Below are positions 16,007-23,871 of a stretch of 49,431 nucleotides of DNA, piece by piece. A program made the position numbers and the translations under genes. Origin of the DNA: Glutamicibacter sp. MNS18. Its GTDB lineage: Bacteria > Actinomycetota > Actinomycetes > Actinomycetales > Micrococcaceae. The notes beneath the pieces are model-generated. The model did no database searches. It was given only the letters and a program-made list of their open reading frames with translations, and was not told where the DNA came from. Where the stretch lies: assembly GCF_026107515.2 (NCBI RefSeq), contig NZ_JAPCHW010000018.1, positions 1 to 49,431 on the forward strand. The letters run 5' to 3'. How positions within the stretch are numbered: position 1 is the first letter of the stretch; each line of letters begins with the position of its first letter.

Positions 16007-17164
16007 TCACTTGTTGCGTGCTGCGAGCACGAGCTCGGCCAGTTCACGCACCGCGCCGGTCCCTCCAGCGCGGGTAAGTCGGTGTCGTGCGGCCCGGTGG
16101 GCCTCGGGGCGGGCATCGGCCACGGTGATGGGCCAGCCGACCAATTCCATGGCCGGGACATCGTTGATGTCGTTGCCCAGGTAGGCCACCCGGGCGGGGT
16201 TGACGGACTCGTCCGCCATCCAGCGTCCGAGGTAGTCGGCCTTGGACTCGATGCCCTGGGCCACTTCCACGTTGAGCTTCGCGGCCCGGGCGGAAACCAC
16301 CTTGTTGCGTTCCTTGGACAGGATCAGGAACTTGATTCCCGCTGCGCGTAGCCGTTCCACACCCATCCCGTCCGAGCGGGAGACCCGCACGGACTCATTG
16401 CCGTACTCGTCCAGGTAGGCGGTGTCGGGGGTGTGGACCCCGTCGAAGTCGGTGACTACCGCATCAACGTCGATGAGTTGGTCGGTGGCGGTGAAATCGT
16501 GGTTGGCCAGGGCCAGATCCGCTTCGGTATCAATGTCGATCCCGTGTTCGGTGGGAACCTGGTGGATCTGCACGGTCCCGAAGAAGCGGTGACGGTTCTG
16601 AAGCAAGCCGGCGGTGCGCATGGCGTAGAAGGCACCGGTTTCGCGGAACTGCGGTGCCCGGTCCTGGCGGCGGGGGCGATGGGCGGCGTCGTGGCCGATG
16701 GCCAGTGCGGCATCCTGTTCGTCGGTTGCCCACAGGAAACCGTGGTCCGCCACGGCAGCGAAAGTGACATCCGCGGCCCCGGAAGCCACTCGGGTGACCG
16801 CTGCGTCCAGGTCCTGCGGGTTGATGAACGGCGAAGTGCACTGGATGAACAGGGTGACATCCGGGGTGGACTCGCGTCCGGCCAGGACATGCAAAAGGAC
16901 TGCCTCGCTGCTGGCCGTATCTCCGGCGATTTCTGCCGGGCGATCAACAACGGTGGCCCCATGGGCCAGGGCCTCGGCCCGGATCTGTTCATGATCGGTG
17001 CTGACCACGACTTCGCTTACTGTCGTCGCGGATTTCGCAGACTTGATGGCGCGGGCCAGCAGGCTGATGCCGCCGACCTTGCGCAGGTTCTTGAGCCCTA
17101 CTCCCTTGGATCCTCCACGTGCCGGGATGATCGCCAAGACGTTTGGCTGATTGGAATTGCTCAC
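16007..17164 (-). CDS. neuA: CMP-nonulosonate synthetase fused to a HAD (KdsC-type) phosphatase
   Basis: A 385-residue two-domain protein. Residues 8-220 form an acylneuraminate cytidylyltransferase with IIPARGGSKGVGLKNL (CTP-binding loop), LFIQCTSPF and FRETGAFYAM. Residues 232-385 form a KdsC-like HAD phosphatase with DFDGVHT (nucleophile, near 239), LILSKERN and GNDINDVPAM, so the catalytic Asp residues are kept. The fusion could remove a 9-phosphate from the sugar acid and activate it with CMP. GTG at 17164 starts the gene; no ATG in frame is better. First gene of a six-gene minus-strand unit ending at 10370, with its promoter presumably in 17165-17299. Confidence 0.9.
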   Translation of the reverse strand: MSNSNQPNVLAIIPARGGSKGVGLKNLRKVGGISLLARAIKSAKSATTVSEVVVSTDHEQIRAEALAHGATVVDRPAEIAGDTASSEAVLLHVLAGRESTPDVTLFIQCTSPFINPQDLDAAVTRVASGAADVTFAAVADHGFLWATDEQDAALAIGHDAAHRPRRQDRAPQFRETGAFYAMRTAGLLQNRHRFFGTVQIHQVPTEHGIDIDTEADLALANHDFTATDQLIDVDAVVTDFDGVHTPDTAYLDEYGNESVRVSRSDGMGVERLRAAGIKFLILSKERNKVVSARAAKLNVEVAQGIESKADYLGRWMADESVNPARVAYLGNDINDVPAMELVGWPITVADARPEAHRAARHRLTRAGGTGAVRELAELVLAARNK

Positions 17165-17299
17165 GTCATTGACGCTAGGAGCCGGAGTTGACCGACGCGC
17201 ACCTATTGAGTGAACGAGCGGTGAAGTGCAGGTTTAATTACCTGACGATTACCTGAACGGACTGGTTAGCATCCCCGGGTGAACAAGGACAGGAAGACG

Positions 17300-17845
17300 T
17301 TAGGGCTCCAGGGCCCCATGGATGACCACCCGCAGGGCATCACGCGCATCGCTGGTGTCGTGGCGGACGACCCGGTGCAGGATGATCCCCTCGGCGCAGG
17401 CCATCAGCGCCGTGGCTGCCGCGGACGGGTCGGTGGCTCCAAGCCGGGAAAACACCTGGGTGACGAAGCCCTCGAGCTGGTGGCGGCCGCCGGTGACCGC
17501 CTCGCGCAGTTGCGGGTTGTGGCCTGCCTCCATGAACAGGGTCAAGCGGGCGGCGGTCAGGGTCCGGCGCTCGCCGGTGGTGTCATCGATCAACCGGGCC
17601 ATGGCTTCGACCAGCTGATCCGCGGTGCCGGGCATGGTTGCTTCGCGGGTTGCTGGGGCCTCGCGCTCGATGATGCGTTCCATGGTGGCCTGCAGCAACC
17701 GGGCCCGGGTCCGGGCGTAGTTCGAGGTGGAGCCCGCAGGCAGGCCGGCGCGTTGGTCCACCCTGCGGTGGGTGAGGGCACGCAGCCCCTCGGTCCCCAC
17801 CAGTTCGATGGCCGCATCCATGGCCCGTTGCCGCATACTTCGCAT
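17300..17845 (-). CDS. TetR-family transcriptional regulator
   Basis: A 181-residue repressor-like protein. The N-terminal helix-turn-helix is seen as MRQRAMDAAIELVGTEGL followed by ALTHRRVDQRAGLPAGSTSNYA; the C-terminal part is an all-helical ligand-binding domain of normal length. It lies upstream of the nonulosonate cluster in the same direction and is divergent from the GT87 gene across 157 bp, so it may control the GT87-oxidoreductase pair, itself, or the cluster. No operator could be pinned down. ATG at 17845 or 17836 are both possible starts. Confidence 0.88.
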   Translation of the reverse strand: MRSMRQRAMDAAIELVGTEGLRALTHRRVDQRAGLPAGSTSNYARTRARLLQATMERIIEREAPATREATMPGTADQLVEAMARLIDDTTGERRTLTAARLTLFMEAGHNPQLREAVTGGRHQLEGFVTQVFSRLGATDPSAAATALMACAEGIILHRVVRHDTSDARDALRVVIHGALEP

Positions 17846-18002
17846 GCTGCAACTGTAAAGGCCGCGGCGGTGGACCCCAAGCCCACCGGCACGAGGGACA
17901 TCATCGTGCGCTCGCCGGAGGGGGCCAGGTTTCGGCTATTCATGGACGAAACTTCGGGTAGCCGCCCGACGGTGCGGGAGTAAAGCAATTAGGCTGGGGA
18001 CT

Positions 18003-19454
18003 ATGCGCGAGCAAAAACAGCCTGAGCAGACACGTCAGCCCTGGCGGATCACCGTTCCTTCCCGTGCCGACGGGTTCCTTCGGCAATTCACCCGGGTGAT
18101 TGGCGGACCGCTGGGCCGGCACTGCGATCCGGGGCGGATCAGCCCGGGGATTTTCACCGTGGAACGGGTGTTGATCATTTTCACCGCCCTCGGTGCCCTG
18201 TTGATGCTCCTGGCCAAGAACCCATGCAGGGTCAACGGCTGGGGCGGGTCCAACCCCTATCTCATGGCCTGCTACACCGACTGGGTTCCGCTCTTCGGGG
18301 CCCGTGGTTTCGCCGATAACCCCTGGGCACCGTTCGCCGCTGGAGCCGAATTCGAGTACCCGGTTTTGATGAGCGCCGCGGCCTCCTCGGTGGCCTCGCT
18401 GGTGCCCGAGGGCATCGAGAACCGGACCCTGCTGTTTTTTGACCTGAACCTGATCCTGGTGGCGATCCTCTGGCTGGTAACGGTGCTGTGCACGGTGCGG
18501 ATGGCGGGACGGCGACCCTGGGACGCCGCAATGGTAGCCATCGCCCCGGGGCTGGTCCTCACCGCGAGCATCAACTGGGATATGTGGGCCGTGGCGATGC
18601 TGGCCTTGGGCATGCTCAGCTTCGCCCGGCGTCACCTGGTGCTGGCCGGTGTGCTGATCGGCCTGGGCACCGCGATGAAACTGTATCCGGTGTTGGTCCT
18701 CGGCGCGGTGCTGGTCCTGGCCCTGCGCACCGGCAAATTGCGGGTATTTTTCGTGACCGCTGGTGCGGCCGCCGCCTCCTGGCTGGCGGTGAACCTGCCC
18801 TATGCGCTGGCGTTCCCCGATGCCTTTGCGCATTTCTTCAAATTCACCTCTGAACGTGGCGCCGGGCTGTCGAGCTTCTGGCACGTCTGGAACATCATCG
18901 CCGGCAAGCTCGAGTGGCTGCCCCGCGTCGAGCCGTCCACGATCTCCCGGCTGGGCCTGGTGATCTTCTTCCTGGCCTGTGTCGCGGTGGCCTTGCTGAC
19001 CTTCCTCGCTCCGCAGCGACCGCGTATCGCCTCGCTGATCTTCCTGATCGTCGCTTCCTTCGTGATGGTGAACAAGGTCTACTCGCCACAATTCGTGGTG
19101 TGGCTGATCCCGCTGTTCGCGTTGGCACTGCCGCGCTGGCGCGAATTCGTGATGTGGATGGCCATCGAGGTGCTGCATTTCTATGGGCTGTGGTTCTACA
19201 TCCACAGCTACACCTCCGATGTCGAGAAGAACCACGCCTTCCCCGAGTCGGGGTACGTTGTCCTGGTCCTGGCGCATATGGTGATTCTCGGATACCTGAT
19301 GTACCGTGTGGTCCAAAGTATTCTCAAACCAGAATATGACCCTGTCAGGGCCGTTGGGCAGGAGGATCCGCAGGCCGGGCCGTTCGCCGGAGCCGAGGAC
19401 CGGCTATCCTGGGAGATCGTCTCGCAACGTCGCCGGCAGTTGGTCGACCGATGA
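18003..19454 (+). CDS. GT87/DUF2029 polyprenol-phosphate-sugar transferase-like membrane protein
   Basis: A 483-residue integral membrane protein with about ten hydrophobic segments from residue 50 to 430 (for example RVLIIFTALGALLMLL and LVILGYLMYRVVQSIL). GT-C enzymes of this family use polyprenyl-phosphate mannose outside the membrane; the stretch SINWDMWAVAMLALG and the loop LGTAMKLYPVLVLGAV are typical. The orthologue lies between ponA1 and rpsF in mycobacteria (Rv0051), which anchors this part of the map. Its last codons overlap the start of the next gene (ATGA, 19451-19454). Exact acceptor is unknown. Confidence 0.82.
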   Translation: MREQKQPEQTRQPWRITVPSRADGFLRQFTRVIGGPLGRHCDPGRISPGIFTVERVLIIFTALGALLMLLAKNPCRVNGWGGSNPYLMACYTDWVPLFGARGFADNPWAPFAAGAEFEYPVLMSAAASSVASLVPEGIENRTLLFFDLNLILVAILWLVTVLCTVRMAGRRPWDAAMVAIAPGLVLTASINWDMWAVAMLALGMLSFARRHLVLAGVLIGLGTAMKLYPVLVLGAVLVLALRTGKLRVFFVTAGAAAASWLAVNLPYALAFPDAFAHFFKFTSERGAGLSSFWHVWNIIAGKLEWLPRVEPSTISRLGLVIFFLACVAVALLTFLAPQRPRIASLIFLIVASFVMVNKVYSPQFVVWLIPLFALALPRWREFVMWMAIEVLHFYGLWFYIHSYTSDVEKNHAFPESGYVVLVLAHMVILGYLMYRVVQSILKPEYDPVRAVGQEDPQAGPFAGAEDRLSWEIVSQRRRQLVDR

Positions 19455-20869
19455 GTTCGGTAGCGGTCATCGGTGCCGGGACCAACGGACTGTCGGCGGC
19501 TTGCGTTGCCGCCCGGGCCGGACTGGATGTCACCGTCTACGAGGCCAACGACACCATCGGGGGAGCGGCGCGCACCGGCCCGCTCGCCGGATCAGACGCC
19601 GTCTTCGATCTGGGTAGCGCGGTGCATCCGATGGCCATGCTTTCCGAGGCGTTCCACGCATTGCGGGTCCACGAACGCGTGGATTTCCTGGTGCCGGAAT
19701 TGTCCTATGCCCACGTGGCGGGGGACCACACTGCCTACGCCTGGCACGACTTGCAGGCCACCCTCGACTACCTTCCCAAGACCGAGGCCGTGGTGTACGA
19801 GCGGATCATCCGCCCACTGGTGCAACGCATCGATTCCCTGGGCGATACGCTGCTCAATCCGCTGCTGGGCCTGCCACGGCACCCGGTGACACTGGCCGCT
19901 TTCGGCGCCTCAACGGTAGCGGGGATGGGCCTGCTGCAGGGGTGGCCGGGGCGGTACCCGCACGCTGCGGCACTGCTGGCCGGTTGCGCCGCGCATGTGG
20001 CCGGGGGATCGCGGGGACCGGCCGGAACCGGGGCCGGATTATTCCTCGCCGCCGCCGCCCACGGGGCCGGATGGGCCATTCCCCGGGGAGGGTCCCAGGC
20101 CATAAGCGACGCCCTGGCCAGCGAACTGCACGAGAACGGCGGCCGGATCGAAACGGGACGCCGGATCGAGGACCTCCGGGAGCTGGACCAGGAGGTCTTC
20201 CTGCTCGATACCTCGCCGGAAACCGCTGCCGTCCTGGGTGCCGGACGGATCCCGGACACGCTCCAGCGCCGTTTGGCCGCTCCGCGCCGGTCGCCGGGAA
20301 GCTGCGTGGTGCATTATGTCCTGGACGGACCGGTTCCATGGAGGGACCCGGTGGTTGCCCAGGCCGGCACCGTGCACCTGGGTGGGGATGCCAGGCAGGT
20401 GCTTGCCGCGGAACGAAGCAGCCGGCATCGGGCGGCGGCCGAACCGTTCGTGCTGGTCGCCCAGCCCTCGCAATTCGACAGCAGCCGCTCGGCGCAGGGC
20501 CATCATGTGCTCTGGGCCTATTGCCATGTGCCATTGGGCTCGAACCAGGACATGAGCCGTCGGATCACCGCGCAACTGGAGGCCGCTGCCCCCGGGTTCC
20601 GCGACCTGGTGCGCGAAGAGTACGTGCGCACCGCCACCGACCTGGAGCGGCAGAACGCCGCATTGGTCGGCGGGGATATCTCCGGCGGAACCATGGACCT
20701 GATAGGCAGTGTGCTCCGCCCGCGTCTGAGCCCCAGCCCCTGGTGGCTGCAAGGCCCTGGAATGTACCTGGTTTCCTCGGCCGTGCCGCCTGGACCCTCG
20801 GTGCACGGGATGGGCGGATACCGCGGTGCCCAGCACATGCTGGCCCGGGAGTTCGGGATCGGACGCTGA
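19451..20869 (+). CDS. FAD-dependent oxidoreductase, phytoene-dehydrogenase-like
   Basis: A 472-residue soluble flavoprotein. The N-terminus has the dinucleotide-binding fold VAVIGAGTNGLSAACVAARAGLDVTVYEA followed by the GGAAR motif shared by phytoene desaturases and related NAD(P)/FAD proteins. The C-terminal PPGPSVHGMGGYRGAQHM is the usual second FAD contact of this group. No carotenoid synthesis genes are nearby, so a role in carotenoids is not supported. It is translationally coupled to the GT87 gene by a four-base overlap, which suggests work on a shared lipid or lipid-linked product, but that is inference. Confidence 0.82.
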   Translation: MSSVAVIGAGTNGLSAACVAARAGLDVTVYEANDTIGGAARTGPLAGSDAVFDLGSAVHPMAMLSEAFHALRVHERVDFLVPELSYAHVAGDHTAYAWHDLQATLDYLPKTEAVVYERIIRPLVQRIDSLGDTLLNPLLGLPRHPVTLAAFGASTVAGMGLLQGWPGRYPHAAALLAGCAAHVAGGSRGPAGTGAGLFLAAAAHGAGWAIPRGGSQAISDALASELHENGGRIETGRRIEDLRELDQEVFLLDTSPETAAVLGAGRIPDTLQRRLAAPRRSPGSCVVHYVLDGPVPWRDPVVAQAGTVHLGGDARQVLAAERSSRHRAAAEPFVLVAQPSQFDSSRSAQGHHVLWAYCHVPLGSNQDMSRRITAQLEAAAPGFRDLVREEYVRTATDLERQNAALVGGDISGGTMDLIGSVLRPRLSPSPWWLQGPGMYLVSSAVPPGPSVHGMGGYRGAQHMLAREFGIGR

Positions 20870-20928
20870 AACCCGGCAACCCGCCACTGAACGGGTGGGA
20901 AACCCTCTGGTGAAATAGGATTCAGGGT

Positions 20929-21930
20929 ATGGCCACGTTCATTACCCTTGCCGCACTGTGGATCGCCTTCGTTCTGATGTACCGCAGTGAGCCGCGGCGC
21001 CTGGCCAACGCGGCCGTGCTGCTGCCGGCAGCGCTGATGACACTGGGTGCCGTCACCGAGTTGTTGTCCACCTTTGTTCCCGGTGCCGGCTTCGTGCTGG
21101 GGCTGCTGATGATTTCGCTTCCCCTGATGCTGCTGATCTTCGCCTTCGTCCTGATCTACAACGGGGTGCTGATGTGGCGCCGTGAAGGGCGCCGGGTGGC
21201 GAACCTGCTGTCGATGATCTGCGGTCTGCTGGTCCTGGTCCTACCGGTGCTGGCCGTGCTCCTGGTCCGTACACAACATTGGTTGGGACTGGCGACCGCC
21301 TTCATCCTGTTCATGGGCTCGGTGTTCACCGCGATGGTCTTCGTGATGGTGCTGCTCTACGCGTGGGTCTATGCCCGTTTCCCGGTACGGGGCACCCCCA
21401 ATGCGATCGTGGTGTTGGGGGCGCGCACTATCAGGGGCCAGGTGACCCCGCTGCTGCGCGGACGACTGGACAAGGGAATCGAGCTGTTCACCTCGCAAGC
21501 CGCATCCGGCGTGTGGATGGTTCCCACCGGAGGACAGGGCGGCGATGAGGTCGAACCCGAAGGCACCACGATGGGCCGCTACCTGCGCGAGAACGGAATC
21601 GCGGAGGATCGGATCCTGGTGGAGGACAGGGCCCGTGATACCAACGAGAATCTGGTTTTCTCCCATGAGCTGATTGCCGGACAGGGGAACGGGACTCGGA
21701 TGTGGATTGTCACGAACGATTACCACAGCCTGCGGGCCGCCCTGGCTTCCCGCCGGTTGGGACTGGACGCGGCCTCCTTCGGCGGGAGGACGGCGCGGTA
21801 CTACCGGCCCAGCGCCTTCTTGCGGGAGTTCATTGCCATTGCCCGCGACCAGTGGATGACTTTTGCCGTCCTGGCGATTCCCTTCGCCGTCATCTTGGGG
21901 CTCGGGCTCATCTTTTCGCTTAACGGATAG
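20929..21930 (+). CDS. DUF218/YdcF-family membrane protein
   Basis: A 333-residue protein with about five N-terminal membrane segments (1-150), a soluble DUF218 domain (about 155-290) and a last helix at the C-terminus (FAVLAIPFAVILGLGLIF). DUF218 features are NAIVVLGARTIRG, MVPTGGQGGDE, LRENGIAEDRILVEDRARDTNENL and IVTNDYHSLRA. Related proteins (SanA, ElyC, YdcF) affect envelope integrity in E. coli; the biochemical activity is unsettled. ATG at 20929 lies 59 bp after the oxidoreductase stop, so it may be the third gene of that unit. Confidence 0.85.
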   Translation: MATFITLAALWIAFVLMYRSEPRRLANAAVLLPAALMTLGAVTELLSTFVPGAGFVLGLLMISLPLMLLIFAFVLIYNGVLMWRREGRRVANLLSMICGLLVLVLPVLAVLLVRTQHWLGLATAFILFMGSVFTAMVFVMVLLYAWVYARFPVRGTPNAIVVLGARTIRGQVTPLLRGRLDKGIELFTSQAASGVWMVPTGGQGGDEVEPEGTTMGRYLRENGIAEDRILVEDRARDTNENLVFSHELIAGQGNGTRMWIVTNDYHSLRAALASRRLGLDAASFGGRTARYYRPSAFLREFIAIARDQWMTFAVLAIPFAVILGLGLIFSLNG

Positions 21931-22013
21931 GCCCCCGGTCATCCTTCCGGGTGATCCCCAAGATCAGTACTGCGGGCGGTGACCGGGACCGGCGTGCGGC
22001 ATAGTCTGGAAAC

Positions 22014-22940
22014 ATGATTCAGGCACAAGAGTTGACCAAGAGATATGGTGCGAAAACCGTGGTGGACCGGGTGTCCTTCACGGTTCAACCGGGGCAGGTT
22101 ACCGGCTTCCTCGGACCCAACGGTGCAGGCAAGTCCACGACCATGCGGATGGTGGTGGGGCTGGCCAAGCCCACTGCCGGGGCGGTGAGTGTCAACGGCC
22201 GCCGATTCACCGAATCCCGGAATCCGCTGACCGAAGTCGGGACGCTGCTGGAAGCCAAAAGCGTCCACAAATCCCTGACACCGCGTTCGCACCTGCGGGC
22301 CATGGCCGCTACCCATTCGATTCCGTTCACCCGGGTGGACGAAGTGCTGGACCTGACCGGTTTGAAGGACGTCGCCGGCAAGAAGGTCGGTGGGTTCTCC
22401 CTCGGCATGGGACAGCGGCTGGGCATCGCCACGGCGCTGCTGGGGGATCCCAGGGTGCTGATCCTGGACGAGCCGGTCAACGGGTTGGATCCCGAGGGTG
22501 TGGCGTGGGTGCGTCATCTGGCGCGCAGCCAGGCCGCAGCGGGCAAGACCGTGTTCATCTCCTCCCACCTGATGAGCGAAATGGCGCAAACCGCGGACCA
22601 CCTGATCGTGATCGGCCGCGGCCGGATCATGGCCGATGCGCCGATCACCGAGTTCCTGGATGACGGGGTGGCGCAAACCGTGGTGCGGGCCGCGGAGCTG
22701 GAAGCCCTGATGACGGCCTTGGCCGCCGACGGGGTGCAACTGACCCGGGTGGACGCCACCACCTTGCGGGTGATCGGCCCCGACTCCGAGGTGATCGGGC
22801 GGCGTGCGCTGGAAGCCGGGATCGTGCTCAGTGAGCTGCGTCCCCTGCAACGAACCCTGGAAGACGCCTACATGGAACTGACCCGTGATGCCGTCGAATA
22901 CCAGTCCCAAGATTCCTCCACAACCAAGGGCGGGAAGTAG
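22014..22940 (+). CDS. ABC transporter ATP-binding protein
   Basis: A 308-residue ATPase of the ABC-2 export type. Walker A is GPNGAGKST (near 40), the signature is SLGMGQRLGIA, Walker B is VLILDEPVNGLDPEG, and the H-loop is SSHLMSEM. The C-terminal 80 residues form the extra domain common in drug and antibiotic exporters. It pairs with the permease 6 bp downstream; a sensor kinase and response regulator follow, suggesting an exporter controlled by envelope stress or an antimicrobial compound. Substrate unknown. Confidence 0.93.
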   Translation: MIQAQELTKRYGAKTVVDRVSFTVQPGQVTGFLGPNGAGKSTTMRMVVGLAKPTAGAVSVNGRRFTESRNPLTEVGTLLEAKSVHKSLTPRSHLRAMAATHSIPFTRVDEVLDLTGLKDVAGKKVGGFSLGMGQRLGIATALLGDPRVLILDEPVNGLDPEGVAWVRHLARSQAAAGKTVFISSHLMSEMAQTADHLIVIGRGRIMADAPITEFLDDGVAQTVVRAAELEALMTALAADGVQLTRVDATTLRVIGPDSEVIGRRALEAGIVLSELRPLQRTLEDAYMELTRDAVEYQSQDSSTTKGGK

Positions 22941-22946
22941 CAAACC

Positions 22947-23777
22947 ATGACTACCCAACTTGAATCCACATTTCATGGCCACGTCACGCTCGGTGGGGTC
23001 CTTCGCTCCGAAGCGATCCGGTTCTTCTCCCTGAACTCCACCCGGATCCTGATCCTGGTGGCGGTGCTGGTGAACGTCCTCATCGCCGCCGGCACATTGT
23101 GGGCCATGGGGCTCTTTTCCTCGCAGACCGCGGGGGTTCCCGGAATGCCCGATACCTCCTCGCCCGCGTTCACCGCCGAGATGGTCGGTTCGGGGCTGGG
23201 CTTTGGCCAGCTGATCCTCGGCGCGCTGGGTGTGCTGTTGATCAGTGGGGAATTCACCACCGGATCGGCGGTCAGCACCTTTCTGGCCAGCCCGCAACGG
23301 CTTCGTGTGCTCTTGGCCAAATCGATCCTGATCACGGTGCTCACCGCAGTGGTGACCCTGGGTTCACTGTTGTTGAGCTACCTGGTCAGCAAGCCCATCG
23401 CCCAGAATTACGGGATGGCCCTGGAGTTCGCCGGCGAGCCCTTCCAACGGGTGCTGTGGTACGGGACGCTTGGAGTGGTGATGGCCGCACTGATGGGCTT
23501 GGGGCTGGGCACCCTGCTGCGTAACTCGGCCGGTGGCATCACCTTGCTGGCCGCGATCTTCTTCGTCCTGCCGATCGCCACCCAGCTGTTGATCATGACC
23601 GTGGAATGGTTCCGCAACGTCGCCCAGTTCCTCCCGGACCAGGTCGGGCTGGGCGCGGCGTTCCCGCTGAGCTACCAGAACAACCTGGAAATCTGGCAGC
23701 AGATGCTCGGGGTTGCCGGCTGGGCCCTGATCCCGCTGCTGATCGGTGCCTGGCTGCTCAAGGTCCGGGACATCTAG
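22947..23777 (+). CDS. ABC-2 transporter permease
   Basis: A 276-residue membrane protein with about six hydrophobic helices (for example ILILVAVLVNVLIAAGTLWAM, ILGALGVLLISGEFTTGSAV, ITLLAAIFFVLPIATQLLIM). The sequence GEFTTGSAVSTFLASPQRLRVLLAK is the typical ABC-2 cytoplasmic loop. It begins 6 bp after the ATPase stop and ends in a strong hairpin at 23786-23826, so the pair forms an operon. Confidence 0.92.
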   Translation: MTTQLESTFHGHVTLGGVLRSEAIRFFSLNSTRILILVAVLVNVLIAAGTLWAMGLFSSQTAGVPGMPDTSSPAFTAEMVGSGLGFGQLILGALGVLLISGEFTTGSAVSTFLASPQRLRVLLAKSILITVLTAVVTLGSLLLSYLVSKPIAQNYGMALEFAGEPFQRVLWYGTLGVVMAALMGLGLGTLLRNSAGGITLLAAIFFVLPIATQLLIMTVEWFRNVAQFLPDQVGLGAAFPLSYQNNLEIWQQMLGVAGWALIPLLIGAWLLKVRDI

Positions 23778-23785
23778 GACAAGGA

Positions 23786-23826
23786 CCCCGGTGGTGGGCC
23801 GGAGCGGGCGCGGCCCACCACCGGGG
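23786..23826 (+). terminator. Terminator of the ABC exporter operon
   Basis: A perfect 15-bp GC-rich stem (CCCCGGTGGTGGGCC with its complement) with an 11-nt loop lies 8 bp after the permease stop. A U tract is lacking, so termination may be partial and some transcript could continue into the sensor kinase. Confidence 0.7.
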
Positions 23827-23871
23827 CAGCTGTTGCATTAGGAACACTGGATCGGAACTATATTGGGCATT

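Noticed and set aside
17940-19316. Open frame of 458 codons antisense to the GT87 gene
   Set aside because: It is rich in His, Gln and Gly in a pattern set by the GC-rich codons of the sense gene, has no ribosome site and no family; the sense strand has clear membrane helices.
19451-20869. Carotenoid desaturase role for the FAD oxidoreductase
   Set aside because: No phytoene synthase or other carotenoid genes lie in the window, and the motif group is shared by many unrelated oxidoreductases.
21939-23297. Open frame of 452 codons antisense to the ABC transporter genes
   Set aside because: The sense strand encodes clear Walker A and B motifs and permease helices; the antisense product is low-complexity His/Gln/Gly sequence.
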